Below, one piece after another: positions 7,774-15,772 of a DNA stretch of 37,710 nucleotides. How positions within the stretch are numbered: the first letter of the stretch is position 1; the number at the start of each line of letters is the position of its first letter. The notes beneath the pieces were generated by a model that did no database searches, was not told where the DNA came from, and saw nothing but the letters and a program-made list of their open reading frames with translations. This stretch comes from Caballeronia sp. (lineage in GTDB: Bacteria > Pseudomonadota > Gammaproteobacteria > Burkholderiales > Burkholderiaceae). The position numbers and the translations under genes are program-made. Where the stretch lies: NCBI RefSeq assembly GCF_028292365.1, contig NZ_JAQGMM010000494.1, forward strand, positions 1 to 37,710, written 5' to 3'.

Positions 7774-8910
7774 TCATGCCTTGAGGCTGGGTAACACAAA
7801 ATGGCGCAGCACTTCGTCTGGCACCTGCCAGTCTTTCGGATCGTTGTAATTTCCGGCTGTGACAACCACCACGAGTTCGCGTGCCGGAATGATAGCCAGC
7901 AACTGTCCACCATTACCGATACCCATCACATAGTGCTCGCCCCGAATTCCGCCCTTGCTCGGGTAGGCGATCTGGCCGACCCGCCACAGGTATCCATATG
8001 ACTGCCCGTCACGGACGGTAGCAGCGGGCGTGAAGCTCGCGTCTAGCCAAGCCGCGGGCACGATCGTACGGCCCTCCCATTGGCCGCGTGCGAGCACCAG
8101 TTGTCCTATACGCGCAAGTTCACGCGGCGTCAGACGTAATCCGGATGCGGCAATCGCCTCACCATCCGTGCCTTTCGCCCATGAGAATTTGTCGATACCA
8201 AGTCGCTCGAACAGAGCCGAGCGCGCGTAGTCCGCGAGCGCTTGTCCGGTGCCTTTCTCGATCAGGCGGCCGATCAGCGCGACAGCCCCACCGCTATAGG
8301 TCCAGACTTCGCCCGGTGCAGCGACAATCGGCCGTTCGAGCACGTAGCGGTAGCGATCATGCGCCGCGTCCATTGCCGACTCGCTGTTGGCCGGATCTCG
8401 ATACGAAAGTTGCTCGTTCCATTGCATGCCGAGTGTCATGGTCAGCGCATTGGCGACTGTGAGATTCGCCCGTTGCGGATCACGGGCGAGATCCGGGTAT
8501 TCCGGGAACTGCGCCAGAAGCGGTGCATCGATTGGCGGGACGCGCTTGTCCGCGAGCGCGATGCCGTAGAGCAACGACACAAGGCTCTTGGTGACTGAGC
8601 GCAGATCGTGCTGTGTGTCGGGACCGAAAACGACCTCCCCGGCCGCTTCGCCCCGGGTTTCATCAAGGCCTGAGAAATAGCGCTCGAGGGCTATGTGCCC
8701 TTGATGAAGCACCAGGACGCTGTGCAGGTTGGACAGCGAAGCCGTGGTACGAAATGCCTCGAAGCGGGCGTCGAGATCGGGTGCGAAACCGGAAGTCATA
8801 GGGGTCCTCGTTGCCAAGGAAGCGGCTTGGGCGAATAGCGGCATCTGGCTTGCCATGAATGCGGCTCCGGCAAGTTTGAAGATATCGCGCCGGCTGGCAG
8901 ACTTGATCAT
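7774..8910 (-). CDS. Tat-exported serine hydrolase (class C beta-lactamase-like)
   Basis: The 378-residue protein starts with a twin-arginine signal (S-R-R-D-I-F-K at residues 6-12, hydrophobic stretch to about 30), so it is probably exported folded to the periplasm. The catalytic S-V-T-K (105-108) is the S-x-x-K of the beta-lactamase/DD-peptidase fold, and Y-S-G (205-207) is in place of the usual Y-x-N. Such proteins are esterases, DD-peptidases or 6-aminohexanoate-dimer hydrolase-like enzymes; true beta-lactamase activity is not implied. The gene lies 35 bp after the HAAS/GIN gene in the same direction, with GGAGACG before its ATG, and is probably the last gene of that operon. Confidence 0.87.
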   Translation of the reverse strand: MIKSASRRDIFKLAGAAFMASQMPLFAQAASLATRTPMTSGFAPDLDARFEAFRTTASLSNLHSVLVLHQGHIALERYFSGLDETRGEAAGEVVFGPDTQHDLRSVTKSLVSLLYGIALADKRVPPIDAPLLAQFPEYPDLARDPQRANLTVANALTMTLGMQWNEQLSYRDPANSESAMDAAHDRYRYVLERPIVAAPGEVWTYSGGAVALIGRLIEKGTGQALADYARSALFERLGIDKFSWAKGTDGEAIAASGLRLTPRELARIGQLVLARGQWEGRTIVPAAWLDASFTPAATVRDGQSYGYLWRVGQIAYPSKGGIRGEHYVMGIGNGGQLLAIIPARELVVVVTAGNYNDPKDWQVPDEVLRHFVLPSLKA

Positions 8911-8945
8911 AAACGTCTCCTTGAAGGCCCTGGCGTGCGATGCCG

Positions 8946-10346
8946 CTAAGGCATGTTCTCGATACGACCACTACCCGATATGTCTGAATGCAACTGCGCC
9001 GGATGGCCGTGCAACTTCACGACACCGCTGCCGCGGATCGCGATGTCAGCGTTGTCCTGCGCTGCGATCTGCACTTCACCGCTGCCATGAACGACGATCT
9101 CGGCAGATCTGGCCGTGAGGCCTTGCAATTCCGCTTCGCCCGAACCCGCAACATTGAGCGCGACAACCTGCACGGCGCCGCTCGCGACAACATGGCCGCT
9201 TCCCGTGATGCGCAATTGCAGTTTCTGCTGGTCGATACCCGATAGAACGAGGTCGCTACTCCCTCTGATTCCCCATGTTGCGATGGACGGGGCTGTCAGC
9301 CGAACCGAGAGTGGCGAGACTGGGGCACAGCCGAGTTCGCTGTCGAAACCGAGCCTGCCATCGGCGATGTGCACGTGGCTGATGACAGACGAATCGCCCG
9401 TCACGGTCGCCTCGGCCTTGGGGCCGGGCTGATAGCTGACGGAGGCCGGCAGATCGATATCGAGGCGGTCGTTCGCCTCGAACGGGAACGTAACGGAGGC
9501 AGGCGAAGTGCCGGCCGGGTTCATCGCATTGACGCCGCTTGCTCTCCGTTCGCTTGCGGACGAGCCGTTGAACCCGTTAATCCATGTTGGACCACAACGC
9601 CATCCGCCATCACGCCACCAGGACGCACTGCTAATCCGATGCGATCCGGCGAGCGAACTGCCGAGTGCAAGGAGACCACCGAGAGCAACGACGACGATCA
9701 ATACCGCGACCACAAACAATGCCGGTCTTTTAGCCGGATTCCGCTTCTGCGCCGGAAGGTCTTCGCCCGGAACTCGCGTCCCGTCCTGATGGGATTCCAG
9801 CAAGTGGTAATGCATCCGCATATAGCGTCCGAGCATTCGCACGCCTGCGCCAAGTCCCATCAACAGCAGCGAGCCGCCAATGACAAGGCAGGCAATCAGC
9901 CCCATGCCGACCACGAAGCGGACCACCCCGCCAACGAACGAGCCGCCGTGAGCCACGAATACGACGGTGAAGATCATGTGCGCGCCGACTGCGCCGAGGG
10001 CCACGAGGCCGATGCCAATGCCGAGGGCGACGGCCACCACGATGAGCAGCAGCGGCATCAGGAAGAAGATGTCGACCGCCGCGAGACCTGCCAGCGCAAG
10101 CATGGCTGTGATGAGATTCGCAATGCTGCGATGGGCCTCGTATCGACGCAGGCCGGTTTCGGCGCGAAGCTCCCGGGCGAGCCGAGCTGGATCACCGAGC
10201 GCCTCGGCGACCTCTGCCTCACTGCGACCCGACGCGCGCGCCTCGGCAAAATGCGCGTCGTAGTCGGCGATGATCTCGTCGACCTCTTCCCTTGACAAGC
10301 CGGCGAGCCCGGCGCGCAGCGTGCGCAAGAATGCTTCACTGTTCAC
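8946..10346 (-). CDS. HAAS (DUF1700) membrane protein with C-terminal GIN (DUF2807) domain
   Basis: The 466-residue protein has three parts. Residues 1-70 form the soluble HAAS/DUF1700 module (L-S-R-E-E-V-D-E-I-I-A-D-Y-D-A-H-F, then A-L-G-D-P-A-R-L-A). Residues 75-240 hold about five or six membrane segments. Residues 300-466 are an exported beta-helix-like GIN domain with repeated G-S-G units (I-T-G-S-G, V-A-G-S-G, V-H-G-S-G, I-R-G-S-G, I-S-G-S-G). HAAS proteins are typically encoded beside PadR regulators, as here (ATGA overlap with the PadR gene). The combination suggests an envelope sensor or scaffold; its ligand is unknown. Confidence 0.88.
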   Translation of the reverse strand: MNSEAFLRTLRAGLAGLSREEVDEIIADYDAHFAEARASGRSEAEVAEALGDPARLARELRAETGLRRYEAHRSIANLITAMLALAGLAAVDIFFLMPLLLIVVAVALGIGIGLVALGAVGAHMIFTVVFVAHGGSFVGGVVRFVVGMGLIACLVIGGSLLLMGLGAGVRMLGRYMRMHYHLLESHQDGTRVPGEDLPAQKRNPAKRPALFVVAVLIVVVALGGLLALGSSLAGSHRISSASWWRDGGWRCGPTWINGFNGSSASERRASGVNAMNPAGTSPASVTFPFEANDRLDIDLPASVSYQPGPKAEATVTGDSSVISHVHIADGRLGFDSELGCAPVSPLSVRLTAPSIATWGIRGSSDLVLSGIDQQKLQLRITGSGHVVASGAVQVVALNVAGSGEAELQGLTARSAEIVVHGSGEVQIAAQDNADIAIRGSGVVKLHGHPAQLHSDISGSGRIENMP

Positions 10347-10669
10347 GGCTGAGCTCCAAGAAGTTGATCGACTGCAGCCACGAAGGCCCGCCAGTCACGC
10401 CGATGCGCTTCAAGCGCGTCGTGGCCCATAGGCGTGAGCCGATAATATTTGCGCGAAGGTCCGCTACTCGATTCGACCAGACGCGTGGCGACCAGCCCGT
10501 CGTTCTGCATGCGGCGCATCAGCGGATAGATCGTGCCTTCGCCCATGCCGACGGCGCTGGCAAGCGTACTGGCGATCTCGTATCCATAGCTCTCTCCGCG
10601 TGCCAGCAGGGCCAGCACGCATAGGTCGAGTGCGCCTTTTTTCAGTTGAACCTGGATCGATTCGGTCAT
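10343..10669 (-). CDS. PadR-family transcriptional regulator
   Basis: This 108-residue protein is the short PadR type. It has the signature G-A-L-D-L-C-V-L-A-L-L, the helix-turn-helix S-Y-G-Y-E-I-A-S-T-L, the recognition segment G-E-G-T-I-Y-P-L-M-R-R-M and the wing R-K-Y-Y-R-L-T-P-M-G. Its stop overlaps the start of the HAAS gene by four bases, indicating translational coupling. A perfect inverted repeat upstream is a likely autorepression site. PadR proteins often respond to phenolic acids or envelope stress, but the signal here is not known. Confidence 0.92.
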   Translation of the reverse strand: MTESIQVQLKKGALDLCVLALLARGESYGYEIASTLASAVGMGEGTIYPLMRRMQNDGLVATRLVESSSGPSRKYYRLTPMGHDALEAHRRDWRAFVAAVDQLLGAQP

Positions 10670-10704
10670 ATGCGAACTCAGTGAATAGGATAAACATATA
10701 ACAC

Positions 10705-10727
10705 GCTACCTGTTTATGCAAGGTAGC
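10705..10727 (-). promoter_or_regulatory. Probable PadR operator
   Basis: GCTACCT-N9-AGGTAGC is a perfect 7-bp inverted repeat about 35 bp before the padR start. On the minus strand it overlaps a plausible promoter (TTGCAT, 17-bp spacer, TATGTT). The arms differ from the ATGT-N8-ACAT site of classical PadR, so the assignment rests on position. Confidence 0.55.
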
Positions 10728-10817
10728 TAGTTTGATATTTGTCGGGGAGGGGATCGCGTGTGTCGGCGAGCTACAAACTGATGTGACGCTAACGCACGTT
10801 GTCCGCGACCGCCCCGT

Positions 10818-11810
10818 TCAACGTACCTTGCCGAATCGGCGAAATTGTCGGAGCGCGGTCCTGAAGTAGGCGGCGTCGCCGACAGTTGCCGTTGACGCGG
10901 CAATCTCTCGCGGGAGCGTGGGAAGGGCCGTCCACGGCAGCGTGGGGTGCCGATGATGCAACTGGTGCAGATGATGATTCATCAGCACAGCCTGCCAGAT
11001 GCGGGGCGCGCGGAAATTGCGCGCCCGTTCAGGCTCGTCGAGCGGGACATCGTAATGCGGCAGGTTGTCCGCCAGCGACAGCCACACGCCGCGCAGGTAC
11101 ATCGTCATGGCGAGTGTTGGCCACCACGCGCCGTATAGATAAAACGCAACTACGTGCAGCACGAGCGACAGCAGCCAGTCGCGCCGGATGCGGCTACGCC
11201 GTGCCGGATCGCCGGCAAATCCGACGAACAGGCGCTGGACATTCATCCCCGCTGGACCTTCACTGCCAATCGCTCGCGCGACCACCTGACGCGTGCGCGT
11301 GACCGGCAGAAATGCGAGCAGCGGCAACACCAGTTCCGCCGCATAGAGACCGCCCAGCAAACGCGCGTAGTAGTGAACACGGGCGCGCGCGCGATGCGAC
11401 GAACCATCGTGCACGTCCGGGCGATCATACGGTTCGCGCGTGAAACGATGGTGCATCAGGTGACCGAAGCGCACTGCGTCGAAAGGCAACAGGAAGGTGA
11501 TGGCCAGCACACGGCCGACTGATTCGTTGAGCCGTCGCCGCGGCAGCAACTGCCCGTGAATTGCTTCATGTATCAAGCCCCAGTGAGTTGGCGCGAGCAC
11601 CACGAGCGGCACGGCGAGCCATAGCGCCTGCGCCCCCCAGTGCCGCAACAGGAACGGCCACGCAAAGAGCTGCAGCACCATGGCGAGGGTGACCAGGGCG
11701 AGCAACGCCAGATTGGCGCGGCTGTCGATGGCAACATGCTTGGGCGTTCGCTGCGTTCCCGCTGCAGTGGATGCTTTCGTTCGCGCCTTGGTGGGTGCCT
11801 CCAGGTCCAT
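10818..11810 (-). CDS. Membrane fatty acid desaturase
   Basis: The 330-residue protein contains the three histidine boxes of acyl-lipid desaturases: H-E-A-I-H (81-85), H-L-M-H-H (117-121) and H-H-L-H-Q-L-H-H (279-286), which bind the di-iron centre. Hydrophobic segments lie around 33-75, 100-112 and 210-235. It introduces a double bond into an acyl chain using electrons from a ferredoxin or cytochrome b5-like donor; the bond position cannot be told. The first 30 residues are a basic, low-complexity extension. GGAGAG precedes the ATG. It stands alone, with a 12-bp palindrome just upstream. Confidence 0.9.
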   Translation of the reverse strand: MDLEAPTKARTKASTAAGTQRTPKHVAIDSRANLALLALVTLAMVLQLFAWPFLLRHWGAQALWLAVPLVVLAPTHWGLIHEAIHGQLLPRRRLNESVGRVLAITFLLPFDAVRFGHLMHHRFTREPYDRPDVHDGSSHRARARVHYYARLLGGLYAAELVLPLLAFLPVTRTRQVVARAIGSEGPAGMNVQRLFVGFAGDPARRSRIRRDWLLSLVLHVVAFYLYGAWWPTLAMTMYLRGVWLSLADNLPHYDVPLDEPERARNFRAPRIWQAVLMNHHLHQLHHRHPTLPWTALPTLPREIAASTATVGDAAYFRTALRQFRRFGKVR

Positions 11811-11825
11811 CTTCTCTCCGTCGAC

Positions 11826-11837
11826 ACAACATGTTGT
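11826..11837. promoter_or_regulatory. Palindrome upstream of the desaturase
   Basis: ACAACATGTTGT is a perfect 12-bp palindrome starting 15 bp before the desaturase ATG. Desaturase genes are often repressed by TetR-type fatty acid sensors such as DesT, so an operator role is plausible, but no regulator gene is adjacent. Confidence 0.4.
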
Positions 11838-12242
11838 CCGCAGAACTTAACAACGCCTTGTGACAGTCTGAAGAATCGTTCGTGCGCCGGAAATATCCGG
11901 TAAGCGATGCAGACAAAGACACCGGTAGTTTCCGAAAACGCACATCGCAAGATCGGCTATTCGCCACCTACCAACGCGTTGCGTCCTTCCGCAACGCTTC
12001 GCTGCCGCCCGGTAATTCATTTGCTACACTGGCTTAAGAAGCTTAAGAAGCAGACCTGTTTGGCGCTCGGTTCGACGGCTTCACTTCCCCACATTCAACA
12101 CCAGTCCAGCTTGAGAGAGAAGGGCTTCACGGTCGTTCTGCAAGCATGGGTTGTCGAGACGACGCCGGCTTCGTCGCCAACACTATTAAGTCGCGCTTGC
12201 CGGTGAAGCGGTATTTCAAATTCCCGTATGTGACTTGGCTTA

Positions 12243-12258
12243 TCGCGATTGATCGCGA
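12243..12258. promoter_or_regulatory. Inverted repeat upstream of the aldo/keto reductase
   Basis: TCGCGAT-TG-ATCGCGA is a perfect 7-bp inverted repeat about 195 bp before the AKR start. It could be an operator for the AKR/NTF2 unit; no cognate regulator is visible in the window. Confidence 0.35.
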
Positions 12259-12451
12259 CTTAACGGCACGCAGTGTAAGCAGTTCACGAATTCGTTAGCC
12301 AGGATTTCGCTATGGAATCTGCCATGAAAGCGGTTCACCGATTTGACGACTCGAGTACGTTGACGTTTTTTCTGTTCATGGACCTCGCGCACGATTGCAC
12401 GGCGAAACGCGGGTCCCCCATCGCAGGGCATGAAATTGCGGAGGTGTGGCC

Positions 12452-13393
12452 ATGGTTGAGTCTTCCGATTTCCGGAGCAAAAAAATAGTGCTTGGTCACG
12501 GAGGCGGCCGTATGCCCGCGCTCGGATTTGGCACGCTGATTCCCGATCCAGCCACGACCATCAGTGCGACCAAAGACGCGCTGGATGCGGGTTATCGACA
12601 CTTCGATTGTGCCGAGCGATACCGGAACGAGCGCGAGGTGGGCGAGGCGCTGCGGCTAGGGCTTGCTGCCGGAGGGATTGCGCGCGAAGACATCTTTGTG
12701 ACCACGAAATTGTGGAACTCCAATCATCGGCCGGAGCGTGTTGGACCGGCGTTCGATACAAGTCTTGAAAGGCTCGGCCTCGACTATCTTGATCTTTATC
12801 TGATACACACTCCGTTTGCATTTCAACCCGGCGATGAGCAGGACCCGCGCGATGAAAACGGCGATGTCATCTACGATAAAGGCGTGACGTTGCAAGACAC
12901 ATGGGGGGCGATGGAAGATCTCGTCGACCAGGGAAGATGCCGGGCGATCGGACTGTCGGATATTGGCCTGGACGAATTGCGGCCTCTTTATGAATCGGCA
13001 CGCATCAAGCCGGCGGTGGTGCAGGTCGAAGCCCATCCGTATCTTCCAGAAACGGAACTTCTGGAATTCTGCAAGGCGAACGAGATAGTGTTCCTGGCCT
13101 TTGCGCCCCTGGGCCACGGAATCAGGCCGGGGCCGCTTGAGGATCCCGTCGTCACGCGTATCGCTGCAAGAATCGGCAAGACGCCAGCACAGGTATTGCT
13201 TGGCTGGGCGATCCAGCGAGGCGGGGCTTTGCTCACCACGCCCAAGACCGCGACCCGCGCGCGCGAGAATTTCGATACTTCCGCGCTTCCGGCAGACGCG
13301 TTCGACGAGATCAACCGGATTGAGACGCGGCAGCGGTTCAACGAAGTCGTCAAGACGGGCAGCCCCGGCTTTATTCCGCGACCTGCTCAGTAG
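12452..13393 (+). CDS. Aldo/keto reductase
   Basis: The 313-residue protein has the AKR catalytic tetrad: Asp52 (H-F-D-C-A), Tyr57 (E-R-Y-R-N-E), Lys86 (T-T-K-L-W) and His119 (L-I-H-T-P). The family signature G-L-S-D-I-G follows, then V-E-A-H-P-Y-L and the NADPH-binding segment T-T-P-K-T-A-T-R near residue 265. It should reduce aldehydes or ketones with NADPH. GGAGG (12440-12444) is seven bases before ATG 12452 but only one base before the alternative GTG 12446, so the ATG is chosen. It is followed after 41 bp by an NTF2-like gene and probably shares its mRNA. Confidence 0.92.
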   Translation: MVESSDFRSKKIVLGHGGGRMPALGFGTLIPDPATTISATKDALDAGYRHFDCAERYRNEREVGEALRLGLAAGGIAREDIFVTTKLWNSNHRPERVGPAFDTSLERLGLDYLDLYLIHTPFAFQPGDEQDPRDENGDVIYDKGVTLQDTWGAMEDLVDQGRCRAIGLSDIGLDELRPLYESARIKPAVVQVEAHPYLPETELLEFCKANEIVFLAFAPLGHGIRPGPLEDPVVTRIAARIGKTPAQVLLGWAIQRGGALLTTPKTATRARENFDTSALPADAFDEINRIETRQRFNEVVKTGSPGFIPRPAQ

Positions 13394-13434
13394 ATAGACC
13401 TCGAGACAGACCTGAACGATATCCGGAGACACTC

Positions 13435-13818
13435 ATGCAGGAAGAGAAAATACGTGAAGCCCTGAATGCGCATTGGCAAGCGTCGGCGGCCGGCGATCTC
13501 GACGCGGAACACGATATTTACGATGACGACGCCATCTGTGACTATCCCCAGTCCGGTGAACGAATCATTGGGCGAAGCAATTTGCAGGCACTGCGGGGGC
13601 ATCATCCCGATAAGCCATCAGGTTTCGATGTCAGGCGCATTCAAGGCGAGGGTAGTCTCTGGATCACGGAATACACGATCACCTACACGGGGCAAGCGAC
13701 CTTCACGGTAAGCATCATGGAGTTCTGCAACGGCAAGGTCATTCACGAGACCCAGTATTTTTCGGATCCGTTTGAAGCACCGGGCTGGCGGAGTCAATGG
13801 GTTCAGCAGATCGCCTGA
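13435..13818 (+). CDS. SnoaL/NTF2-like protein
   Basis: The 127-residue product shows the small NTF2-like cone fold pattern: helix W-Q-A-S-A-A-G-D-L-D, D-D-D-A-I-C-D-Y-P, G-R-S-N-L-Q-A-L-R, Y-T-I-T-Y-T-G and F-C-N-G-K-V-I-H-E-T-Q-Y-F. Proteins of this class bind or isomerise small organic molecules. GGAG precedes the ATG and the gene follows the AKR gene closely, suggesting a shared substrate. No catalytic residue can be assigned with confidence. Confidence 0.8.
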   Translation: MQEEKIREALNAHWQASAAGDLDAEHDIYDDDAICDYPQSGERIIGRSNLQALRGHHPDKPSGFDVRRIQGEGSLWITEYTITYTGQATFTVSIMEFCNGKVIHETQYFSDPFEAPGWRSQWVQQIA

Positions 13819-13845
13819 GGTGGCCTGGTGCAGCGTTTCGATCAC

Positions 13846-13863
13846 CACTGCTCAACAGCAGTG
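13846..13863 (+). terminator. Hairpin after the NTF2-like gene
   Basis: CACTGCT-CAAC-AGCAGTG is a perfect 7-bp stem with a tetraloop 27 bp past the stop codon. The sequence after it is only moderately T-rich, so it is a weak intrinsic terminator candidate. Confidence 0.45.
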
Positions 13864-14044
13864 ATTCGTCATAGTTTCTTCAATTGTAAGTATTACGAAC
13901 TGACACATTTTCGGTCGCGACACAAACCACTGCCGCCCGATCCCGCCTGTCGCCGGCTGAACTTCCTTTCCAATTCTTACTGACCTGCACGTCGGTCGGC
14001 CTCGCTTGCCCGGAACGGTCCGGGATGGCATTAACGAGTGTGAG

Positions 14045-14086
14045 CAACTGGGTGACGCAGGGTAAAGCGAGCTACCCGCCCAGTTG
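14045..14086. repeat. Bipartite stem-loop
   Basis: An outer perfect 8-bp stem CAACTGGG/CCCAGTTG encloses an inner 5-bp stem GGGTA/TACCC with an 8-base loop. It is isolated in the intergenic region, with no T-tract. It could be part of a small RNA, a 5' leader element of the mipA-like gene or an extragenic repeat. Confidence 0.45.
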
Positions 14087-14218
14087 TCGCTTAGCGCCGG
14101 AATTAGCTAACCCGCTCAAACTCTCTTCCATGGAAGTAATTGATTGCTGAGTAAGTGAACAGTAAGTGCCCCGGTCATACAGTACGCCGCAACGACCACA
14201 CCAAGAAAGGGCACTACT

Positions 14219-15037
14219 GTGAAAAAACACCTTCGTCGCGAGTATCAACTGCTATTCGCCGTCGTATCCGTTCTGATGTATTCGGGCGCGGCTTGGGCAG
14301 AAGGTCCTAGCGCGAACCTGCCCAACACCGACACGAGCGGCTTTGCGATCCTGAGCAACGCCACGAACGTTACCCATTGGGGACTTGGCGGCGGGGCGGC
14401 TTTTGAGCAATCACCTTACAGAGGTTATGGCACGCACATAACACCGGTTCCGTTTTTCTTTTTCGACGACAAATGGATACACGCAATTGGCACAACCCTT
14501 GATCTGAAGGTCGGGACATGGGGCGGCGTTGCGTTCACGCTGCGCGGAAATTACGCAATCGCAGACGGCTACAGGGGCTCCGACGCACCCATACTCAATG
14601 GAATGCAAACCCGGAGCGCCGCATTCTGGCTAGGCCCTGCATTCAAATGGACAACGCAATACGGCGACCTTTCTGGGGACTACCTGACTGGCGGAAACAA
14701 AGGACAGAAGGCCGATATCGCGTTCGGCAAGACCTTGAACTATGGTAACTTCTCCATAGAACCCCACGCGGGAGCCACCTGGTTCAGCGGCAGCTATGTT
14801 GACTATTACTACGGTGTAAGGACGTCGGAGGTGCGAGCCGGACGCCCTGCCTACACCGGCACATCCGCCTACAAAGAATCAGTCGGCGCGAAGTTCGACT
14901 ATCGCGTAACGCGCAACCAGCTCGTCAGCGTTGATCTGGGTGTCGCCCACCTGGGCAGCGGAATAACCGACAGCCCCATTGTCGGCAAGCGATTCATTCC
15001 TGAAGCCAGGGTGGCTTATCTCTATCAATTCAAATAA
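14219..15037 (+). CDS. MipA/OmpV-family outer-membrane protein
   Basis: The 272-residue product has a signal peptide (M-K-K-H-L-R-R, hydrophobic to about 25, cut after A-W-A near 27). The rest is alternating beta-strand sequence ending in a typical outer-membrane terminus (V-A-Y-L-Y-Q-F). Motifs such as W-G-L-G-G-G-A, P-F-F-F-F-D and G-A-x-F-D-Y-R-V fit the MipA/OmpV barrel, a scaffold or porin. The start is GTG 14219. It is followed after 9 bp by two response regulators and a kinase, so it may be in their operon and regulon. Confidence 0.88.
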   Translation: MKKHLRREYQLLFAVVSVLMYSGAAWAEGPSANLPNTDTSGFAILSNATNVTHWGLGGGAAFEQSPYRGYGTHITPVPFFFFDDKWIHAIGTTLDLKVGTWGGVAFTLRGNYAIADGYRGSDAPILNGMQTRSAAFWLGPAFKWTTQYGDLSGDYLTGGNKGQKADIAFGKTLNYGNFSIEPHAGATWFSGSYVDYYYGVRTSEVRAGRPAYTGTSAYKESVGAKFDYRVTRNQLVSVDLGVAHLGSGITDSPIVGKRFIPEARVAYLYQFK

Positions 15038-15046
15038 ACCGGCCCT

Positions 15047-15772
15047 ATGTCGCGAATCGCACTGATCGAGGATCATGCCCGGCTGGCGGACATGATCCGG
15101 CAATCGTTATCGGGTGCCGGAATCGAAACCGATATCTTCAGCACTCTCTCTGAAGCAGCCTATGGCCTAAGCCATGGCGACTATTCGGTAATGATCTTTG
15201 ACCGCGGATTGCCCGACGGCGACGGGCTGCTTTTTCTGCGAACCTTGCGTGCTGCCGGAACCATGACTCCGTGTCTGATGCTGACCGCGCGCGATGCGTT
15301 GCACGACCGGATAGAAGGGCTCGAGACCGGTGCGGACGACTACGTCACGAAGCCATTTGAAATGAGTGAGCTGGTAGCACGCGTCCGAACGCTGATGCGC
15401 AGACCAGCCGAAATGACGGCGCTGGTTCAAAGCTTCGCAGATATCGCAATTGATCCGCAGCAACATGCCATGCGGTGTGGCAACCAGTCCGTCCCGCTTG
15501 CGCCCGCCGAATTGCAGATCATGTCTGTTCTATTGAAAGCCGCCGGCCGGACCGTTCGCCATTCGGCGCTTGAGCATGCGGGTTGGGGTCTGGGCGATGC
15601 AGTCACCCCCAACGCGCTTGAAGTGACCATCCACCGGCTCCGAAAGAAGCTGCTCGCGGTGGGCGCGACCACACGACTTGCGAACATCAGGGGGGCGGGT
15701 TTCGCAGTCCAGGGGCTTGAGTGCCCACCTATGCAGGCAGGCCTCGGGCAACGCGTTGAAAGGCAAAAATGA
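15047..15772 (+). CDS. OmpR-family response regulator (first of a tandem pair)
   Basis: The 241-residue protein has a complete receiver (acidic pair Glu8-Asp9, phospho-acceptor Asp52 in F-D-R-G-L-P-D-G-D-G, switch Thr80 in L-T-A, Lys102 in T-K-P-F). A C-terminal winged helix ends with R-L-R-K-K-L and R-G-A-G-F. It should bind DNA as a phosphorylated dimer. Its stop overlaps the start of a second regulator by ATGA, and the histidine kinase follows. The mipA-like gene upstream is a likely target. Confidence 0.93.
   Translation: MSRIALIEDHARLADMIRQSLSGAGIETDIFSTLSEAAYGLSHGDYSVMIFDRGLPDGDGLLFLRTLRAAGTMTPCLMLTARDALHDRIEGLETGADDYVTKPFEMSELVARVRTLMRRPAEMTALVQSFADIAIDPQQHAMRCGNQSVPLAPAELQIMSVLLKAAGRTVRHSALEHAGWGLGDAVTPNALEVTIHRLRKKLLAVGATTRLANIRGAGFAVQGLECPPMQAGLGQRVERQK

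Larger units (their letters stand above)
11811..12451. other. 641-bp intergenic region
   Basis: It separates the divergent desaturase and aldo/keto reductase genes. A 99-codon frame at 11907-12206 has no ribosome site and an atypical residue mix, so it is not called. The region holds two palindromes listed separately and a 9-bp tandem duplication GCTTAAGAA (12032-12049). Nothing else was recognised. Confidence 0.5.
13819..14218. other. 400-bp intergenic region with structured elements
   Basis: It contains no credible ORF. It holds a hairpin near the end of the AKR/NTF2 unit, a long bipartite stem-loop (14045-14086) and a 12-bp palindrome CTTCCATGGAAG (14125-14136), which lies 83 bp before the mipA-like start and could be an operator. 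Confidence 0.5.

Noticed and set aside
9369-10295. 308-codon plus-strand frame
   Set aside because: It is a shadow of the HAAS/GIN gene: rich in Arg, His and Glu and without recognisable motifs.
11907-12206. 99-codon plus-strand frame in the desaturase/AKR gap
   Set aside because: It has no ribosome site and weak codon bias, and nothing recognisable.
12656-13432. 258-codon minus-strand frame
   Set aside because: It is antisense to the aldo/keto reductase, which has a full catalytic tetrad.
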